A DNA stretch of 9,085 bases from an uncultured Clostridium sp. (GTDB taxonomy: Bacteria > Bacillota > Clostridia > TANB77 > CAG-508): NCBI GenBank assembly GCA_900555085.1, contig USJU01000058.1, positions 1-9,085 on the forward strand, given 5' to 3'. How positions within the stretch are numbered: the stretch's first letter is position 1; each line of letters opens with the position of its first letter. Positions 6,039-9,085 of this stretch are shown here, one piece after another. Below the pieces are notes generated by a model, which was given only the letters and a program-made list of their open reading frames with translations, made no database searches and had not been told where the DNA came from. Position numbers and translations under genes: made by a program.

Positions 6039-7949
6039 TTAAGCCATTATTTTTTTCTTTTCTTCTTGAATATTTTCATTGTGATTTTTACCATTATCAA
6101 TTTTGTATGTTGTAACAATTTTAGCTATTTTTTCTTTTATGTCTTCGTTGTTATCATATGAATCCATTATTAAATTGTTTAACTCTTCTAAAAAGTTTTC
6201 TTTTATTTCTATTGGTTGTCCTATATGAATTAATTTGTTAGGAGTTTCTTTTAATCCTTCTTCATCCATTAAAATTTCTTCATATAATTTTTCTCCTGGT
6301 CTTAATCCTGTAATTTTTATTTTTATATCTTCATTTGGTGTAAAGCCTTTATATCTTATAATTTGTTTTGCTAAATCGTATATTTTTACAGGTTGTCCCA
6401 TATCTAAAACAAATATTTCTCCAGCTTTTGCATATACACTTGCTTGTAGTACTAAGCTTACAGCTTCAGGAATTGTCATGAAGAATCTTGTTATTTCTTT
6501 ATGTGTTACTGTTACTGGACCACCATTTTCAATTTGTTTTAAAAATAGTGGAATAACTGAACCATTTGACCCTAAAACATTTCCAAATCTAACTGCTACA
6601 TATGATGTGTTTTTGCTTATTTTATCATAGCTTTGAATTATCATTTCGCAAATTCTTTTTGAAGCTCCCATTACATTTGTTGGTCTAACTGCTTTATCTG
6701 TTGATATTAGTACAAATTTTTCAACTTTATATTTATCAGCTAGTTTTGCACAATTTAACGTTCCTAAGCAATTATTTTTTATTGCCTCGTTTGGGCTTTC
6801 TTCCATTAATGGTACATGTTTATGTGCTGCTGCGTGAAATACTTGGTTTATTTTATATTTTTGAAATACTTTTTCTAATCTATCATAATCTCTTACAGAA
6901 CCAATTATTGTATGTAAATCTAAATTTGGATAATTTCTTAATAATTCCATTTGAATTTCATATGCATTGTTCTCGTATATATCAAATATTATTAGCTGTT
7001 TTGGATTGCATTTTGCAATTTGTCTACATAGTTCAGAACCAATTGATCCTCCACCGCCTGTTACCATTATTACCTTGTCTTTAATGTTATTAGAAATTTC
7101 GTTAATATCAACTACAATTTGGCTTCTTCCTAAAAAGTCTTCATATGATATAGGTCTTATTTTATTTACAATATTATTGTTTTTTCCATTCATGGTTAGA
7201 AAAATTGAAGGTAATATTTTTAATTCACATGAAGTTTTTTGACATTCTGTTATTATTTTTGATATTTCTTCTTTAGATGCAGATGGAATTGCAATTATAA
7301 TTTCATTTACATCATATTTTTCAGCCATTTGTTTAATTTGTTTTCTTGTTCCAACAATTTGAATTCCTCTAATATATGTACCTACTTTTTCTTTGTTATC
7401 ATCAATTATGCATACAATATTAGAGCCAAATAATGTTCTATTTCTTGCTGCCTCGTCTATTAGTAATCGCGCTGCTTCTCCTCCACCAACTATCATAACA
7501 TTGTTATTATTTTTTTTATTTTCAAATTTAATAGTTATTGTTCTTAGTATTCTAAATGAGAATCTTATAGTTGCTACGAAAAATATTAGTAATAAAAGTC
7601 TTATTAAAGAATAGCTTCTTGGCATTGATATGCTAAACATTTTTTTATATATTAAATTTATTATTTCGGTTGTGAAACATGCACTTCCAATGTTAATTAG
7701 TTCTGTTATAGAGGCATATCTCCATACAGATGTGTATAAATTAAGTTCAAAAAATGTAATTAGCATTACGGCTATATCTATTGCAACATATTTATATGCT
7801 GTTGTTAAGTATTGTGCTGGTATCTCATCAAAATCAAATCTTAATGCTAATGCTAAGTATGAGGCAATTAGCATAGATATAATATCTAAAATCATAAAAA
7901 TTATAATTTTAGATTTTTTTCTTCTTAATAAATCATTAACTCTTTCCAT
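6039..7949 (-). CDS. Membrane-bound UDP-GlcNAc 4,6-dehydratase-like protein (CapD/PglF/WbpM type)
   Basis: A 636-residue protein of the long FlaA1/CapD class. Residues about 15-135 hold four membrane helices (about 16-36, 52-71, 83-103, 116-134). A first Rossmann domain starts at VMIVGGGEAAR (151-161). The catalytic SDR domain follows: VTGGGGSIGSE (296-306, NAD binding), HAAAHKHVP (372-380), ISTDKAVRPTNVMGASKR (415-432) and VRFGNVLGSNGSV (453-465). The catalytic set is Ser/Thr416-417, Met427 and Lys431, so the usual Tyr is Met, as in WbpM and PglF. It would convert UDP-GlcNAc to UDP-4-keto-6-deoxy-GlcNAc at the inner membrane. The downstream aminotransferase uses that product. A 49-base gap separates it from the LCP gene. 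AGAGG touches the ATG directly, an unusually short ribosome-site spacing, and an ATG-GTG-TAA mini-frame precedes it. The Lys-rich C-terminal tail (about 605-636) is poorly conserved-looking. Confidence 0.94.
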   Translation of the reverse strand: MERVNDLLRRKKSKIIIFMILDIISMLIASYLALALRFDFDEIPAQYLTTAYKYVAIDIAVMLITFFELNLYTSVWRYASITELINIGSACFTTEIINLIYKKMFSISMPRSYSLIRLLLLIFFVATIRFSFRILRTITIKFENKKNNNNVMIVGGGEAARLLIDEAARNRTLFGSNIVCIIDDNKEKVGTYIRGIQIVGTRKQIKQMAEKYDVNEIIIAIPSASKEEISKIITECQKTSCELKILPSIFLTMNGKNNNIVNKIRPISYEDFLGRSQIVVDINEISNNIKDKVIMVTGGGGSIGSELCRQIAKCNPKQLIIFDIYENNAYEIQMELLRNYPNLDLHTIIGSVRDYDRLEKVFQKYKINQVFHAAAHKHVPLMEESPNEAIKNNCLGTLNCAKLADKYKVEKFVLISTDKAVRPTNVMGASKRICEMIIQSYDKISKNTSYVAVRFGNVLGSNGSVIPLFLKQIENGGPVTVTHKEITRFFMTIPEAVSLVLQASVYAKAGEIFVLDMGQPVKIYDLAKQIIRYKGFTPNEDIKIKITGLRPGEKLYEEILMDEEGLKETPNKLIHIGQPIEIKENFLEELNNLIMDSYDNNEDIKEKIAKIVTTYKIDNGKNHNENIQEEKKKIMA

Positions 7950-7998
7950 CCTCTTACACCATTTTCTTAAATTCTAAATTATATAAATATAGGATACT

Positions 7999-9033
7999 TT
8001 ATTTTCCAGTTCCTGTTTTATTTATTATTTTTCCGCTTATATCTTTTACTTTGTCACTTGGTGTATAATTTTCTTCATTAAATAATTCTTTGTGTAGTTC
8101 TTTTACACTGCTTTCTAGTGTTACTGGTACTCCATACCAAACTCCGTTTATTATTTTTCCTTCTACAGCTTGTGGCCATCCTTTGCTTTCTGTTATTTTG
8201 TATGATGCAACTGTTGGTATTAAAGACATTATTTCATTTGAGTCTATATTTGTGTATAATCTTGGTAAAACTTTGTCTGCTGCTGTGTTTAATTCTGTCG
8301 CACTCATCTTTTTAACTTTTTCAAGACTTGCTGCTATAACTGTTCTCATTCTTTCTGTTCTCTTGTAGTCTGTGTCTATTTTTCTTATTCTGGCATATGC
8401 AAGTGCTTGTTCTCCATTTAATGTGTATGTACCTGCTGAAGTAATTCCAGGAATGCTTGTTGCTTCTGCATCTGTTACAGTTATATCTATACCACCAATG
8501 TCATTAACTATTTCTTTTACTGCATCGAAATTTGCTGTTACAAATTCTGTTATGTCTAAATCTAAATTTGTGTTTAAAGTACTTAATGTAAGTGTTGGTC
8601 CTCCATATGAATATGCATGAGTAACTTTATCTAAATTTCTACCTGTTAATTCTAAGTATGTATCTCTATATACTGATACTAATTTTACTTCTTTTGTTTT
8701 GTTGTTTATGCTTGCAATTATTATACAGTCGCTTCTATTTCCTAAGCTATATGTGTCTTCTCTACTATCAATTCCTAAGATGGCTATATTTCTATAATCT
8801 GCAAGTTCTTCTTTTACACCTTCTGTTATTTCTATTTCATCTTCGTTTACATCCACTTGATTTATTTTTGATACTTTATTTTGTACATACCAGTATCCGC
8901 ATCCTGCTGCAGCTCCTATTATAATAATTAATACTAATAATACTATTAATATTACCTTTACTGCTTTATGATTTTTTTTGTTTTCATTTTCTACTTTTTT
9001 ATTCATATCCCCCATTTTTCTCCCTTTTTTCAT
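7999..9033 (-). CDS. LytR-CpsA-Psr (LCP) family glycan-to-cell-wall phosphotransferase
   Basis: A 344-residue protein with a short basic cytoplasmic N-terminus, one membrane helix (about 25-47) and an extracytoplasmic LCP domain. Conserved elements are NIAILGIDSRE (82-92), R100-S-D (100-102), VSVYRDTYLEL (119-129), THAYSYGGP (138-146), EFVTANFDAVKEIVNDIGGI (163-182), and ALAYARIR (210-217) with D222, R225 and R228 in the following DTDYKRTER. These Asp and Arg residues bind the polyprenyl-pyrophosphate lipid and metal in known LCP enzymes. The family moves undecaprenyl-linked glycans onto peptidoglycan. As the first gene of the set, it probably attaches the polymer made by the genes below it. 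The start is uncertain: the ATG at 9033 has no ribosome site, while the in-frame ATG at 9015 has GGGAG four bases upstream, and a third ATG is at 9006. Each choice leaves the membrane helix intact. Confidence 0.93.
   Translation of the reverse strand: MKKGRKMGDMNKKVENENKKNHKAVKVILIVLLVLIIIIGAAAGCGYWYVQNKVSKINQVDVNEDEIEITEGVKEELADYRNIAILGIDSREDTYSLGNRSDCIIIASINNKTKEVKLVSVYRDTYLELTGRNLDKVTHAYSYGGPTLTLSTLNTNLDLDITEFVTANFDAVKEIVNDIGGIDITVTDAEATSIPGITSAGTYTLNGEQALAYARIRKIDTDYKRTERMRTVIAASLEKVKKMSATELNTAADKVLPRLYTNIDSNEIMSLIPTVASYKITESKGWPQAVEGKIINGVWYGVPVTLESSVKELHKELFNEENYTPSDKVKDISGKIINKTGTGK
9020..9024 (-). promoter_or_regulatory. Ribosome binding site that may set the LCP start at 9015
   Basis: GGGAG lies four bases before the in-frame ATG at 9013-9015. 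No comparable purine-rich G-containing site precedes the longer start at 9033, whose leader is nearly all A and T. If this site is used, the protein begins MGDMNKK and is six residues shorter. The spacing is on the short side, so the choice remains open. Confidence 0.4.
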
Positions 9034-9071
9034 TATTTTATATATTTTTTCTTTTTAAACTTACAATTTTT

Positions 9072-9077
9072 ATTATA
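9072..9077 (-). promoter_or_regulatory. Possible -10 box upstream of the LCP gene
   Basis: A perfect TATAAT on the minus strand lies about 39 bases before the first possible LCP start, and would place transcription initiation near 9065. The matching -35 would fall just beyond the window, so it cannot be checked. Such AT-rich sequence contains TATAAT by chance, which keeps this weak. Its position ahead of the first gene of the visible set is the only support. Confidence 0.25.
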
Positions 9078-9085
9078 TATATAAG

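Larger units (their letters stand above)
87..9033 (-). other. Surface polysaccharide biosynthesis operon (visible part)
   Basis: Nine genes run in one direction. The intergenic gaps are 49, 25, 10 and 26 bases, and the other four junctions overlap by 1, 8, 11 and 17 bases. The order runs from wall ligase through nucleotide-sugar synthesis, initiation, modification, extension, polymerisation and export, as in Wzx/Wzy-dependent pathways. No terminator-like hairpin with a U tract was seen between genes. Chain-length and tyrosine-kinase regulators (Wzz, Wzd, Wze types) are not in the window and may lie outside it. Single-transcript operation is inferred from spacing. Confidence 0.75.

Noticed and set aside
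7978..7983. TATAAT on the minus strand in the gap between the LCP and dehydratase genes, as an internal promoter
   Set aside because: At 16-18 bases upstream only A-rich sequence (around GGAAAAT) is present, with no resemblance to a -35 box. In DNA this AT-rich a lone TATAAT is expected by chance.
8090..8924. Plus-strand Leu/Ser-rich open frames opposite the LCP gene
   Set aside because: They are antisense shadows: their hydrophobic runs mirror Lys/Glu/Asn codons of the LCP gene, and no ribosome sites or motifs were seen.
1..9085. Possibility of a Mollicute genetic code, given the low GC
   Set aside because: The acyltransferase gene ends with TGA at 3245-3247, eight bases inside the next gene's start, and Trp codons are TGG. 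TGA is therefore a stop.

Overview
The window looks like low-GC Gram-positive (Clostridia-like) DNA. It is strongly AT-rich, most genes with a recognisable ribosome site use an AGGA/GGAG-type sequence, and a LytR-CpsA-Psr wall-ligase gene heads the locus. TGA serves as a stop codon in the acyltransferase gene while Trp is encoded by TGG, so the standard bacterial code applies and a Mollicute code is excluded. The species cannot be named from the sequence.

Nearly everything is one tightly packed set of genes on the minus strand, transcribed from about 9033 towards 1, and it reads as a surface polysaccharide (capsule or wall glycan) locus. In transcription order: an LCP-family glycan-to-wall ligase (7999-9033); a membrane-bound nucleotide-sugar 4,6-dehydratase of the CapD/PglF/WbpM type (6039-7949); a DegT-family sugar aminotransferase (4778-6013); a PglC-like phosphoglycosyltransferase (4104-4778); a GNAT-fold putative acyltransferase (3245-4093); a TuaG-like GT2 (2485-3252); a rhamnosyltransferase-like GT2 (1614-2495); a Wzy-type repeat-unit polymerase (304-1587); and the N-terminus of a MurJ/MviN-family flippase (87-320). 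Gaps are at most 49 bp and four gene pairs overlap.

Inferred pathway: UDP-GlcNAc is converted to a UDP-4-keto and then a UDP-4-amino sugar. This may be N-acylated, and the sugar-1-phosphate is moved onto undecaprenyl phosphate by the PglC-like enzyme. Two GT2 enzymes extend the repeat unit, the MurJ-like protein flips it, Wzy polymerises it and the LCP protein links it to the wall. The first three steps match the UDP-bacillosamine route (PglF, PglE, PglC), but no left-handed beta-helix acetyltransferase (PglD) is present. The GNAT-like protein sits where one would be expected and is the most interesting unknown.

The first ~89 bases are foreign to the rest. They are GC-rich (50 of 89 bases) and encode, on the plus strand, the phosphorylation-site segment of a heavy-metal P-type ATPase. 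This is fused in opposite orientation to the middle of the flippase gene, so two unrelated genes are both cut at the same point. A chimeric contig end is the likeliest explanation. No RNA gene, CRISPR array, insertion sequence or convincing terminator was seen, and there is no gene-free stretch over 300 bases.
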